This document shows positions 13,583 through 13,634 of a DNA stretch of 13,634 nucleotides, one piece after another. Positions within the stretch are counted from its first letter, which is position 1, and each line of letters opens with the position of its first letter. Source of the DNA: an uncultured Fidelibacterota bacterium (GTDB lineage Bacteria; Fidelibacterota; Marinisomatia; Marinisomatales; UBA1611); the NCBI GenBank assembly GCA_937893835.1, contig CALCSS010000132.1, forward strand, positions 1 to 13,634, in the 5' to 3' direction. Under the pieces are notes generated by a model that was not told the origin of the DNA, did not search any database, and saw nothing but the letters and a program-made list of their open reading frames with translations. A program made the position numbers and the translations under genes.

Positions 13583-13634
13583 GCGAGAGTAGCTCAGCTG
13601 GTAGAGCATCACGTTGCCAACGTGGGGGTCGCGA
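13583..13634 (+). tRNA. tRNA-Gly (anticodon GCC), truncated by window end
   Basis: The first 52 nt of a tRNA gene are present. The acceptor 5' strand is GCGAGAG, followed by TA, the D arm (GCTCAGCTGGTAGAGC), an anticodon stem TCACG/CGTGG with one U-G pair around the loop TTGCCAA (anticodon GCC, Gly), and a variable loop GGGTC. The T arm begins with GCGA and runs off the window. The gene lies 56 nt after the MauE-like gene with no terminator seen between them. Confidence 0.95.

Noticed and set aside
1..13634. CRISPR array, insertion sequence, integrase or phage genes
   Set aside because: No regularly spaced repeats, terminal inverted repeats or transposase/integrase motifs were seen on either strand.

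Overview
The window looks like AT-rich chromosomal DNA from a Gram-negative bacterium of the Fibrobacterota-Chlorobiota-Bacteroidota (FCB) group, possibly a marine lineage such as Candidatus Marinimicrobia. This is inferred from two large exported proteins that end in the NPFNP...GxY type of C-terminal sorting/FlgD-like domain, from mostly weak or absent Shine-Dalgarno sequences, and from the gene content. No 16S or other decisive marker is present. I see no mobile element, CRISPR array or phage gene.

Layout. Positions 1-350 hold the 3' end of an esterase-D-like alpha/beta hydrolase. Positions 524-1108 hold a cold-shock protein and a small unknown protein, closed by a clear hairpin terminator (1164-1191). 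Positions 1220-3304 encode a secreted arylsulfotransferase-like protein with a C-terminal sorting domain. Positions 3407-4759 encode a bleomycin-hydrolase-type aminopeptidase (C1B), which meets stop-to-stop an unknown tryptophan-rich membrane protein on the minus strand (4760-5332). Positions 5466-7042 encode a YggT protein and an MFS transporter. Positions 7105-9608 encode a secreted leucine-rich-repeat protein with two LRR modules and a small esterase. An exported unknown protein lies on the minus strand at 9616-10965.

The most interesting part is the plus-strand cluster 11063-13526: a SUI1/YciH translation factor, a lipoprotein, a membrane-anchored rhodanese and a MauE/DoxX-type membrane redox protein. 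The lipoprotein reading frame runs from ATG 11393 to 12592 and is crossed by one in-frame TGA at 11531-11533. That TGA replaces the second Cys of a Cys-Gly-Cys motif (so Cys-Gly-Sec). Immediately downstream is a 7-bp stem with a GGUCU apical loop, which begins 18 nt after the TGA. This is the loop sequence and spacing I recall for the E. coli fdhF bacterial SECIS. I read this gene as a selenoprotein: a metallophosphatase/5'-nucleotidase-like lipoprotein whose phosphatase motifs look degenerate. An ordinary gene caller would start it at GTG 11570 and lose the signal peptide, lipobox and selenocysteine. With the rhodanese (Cys116 and Cys121) and the MauE-like protein (CGC motif), the cluster suggests a cell-envelope thiol/selenol redox or sulfur-transfer pathway. 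The function is inference.

The window ends in a truncated tRNA-Gly(GCC) gene.
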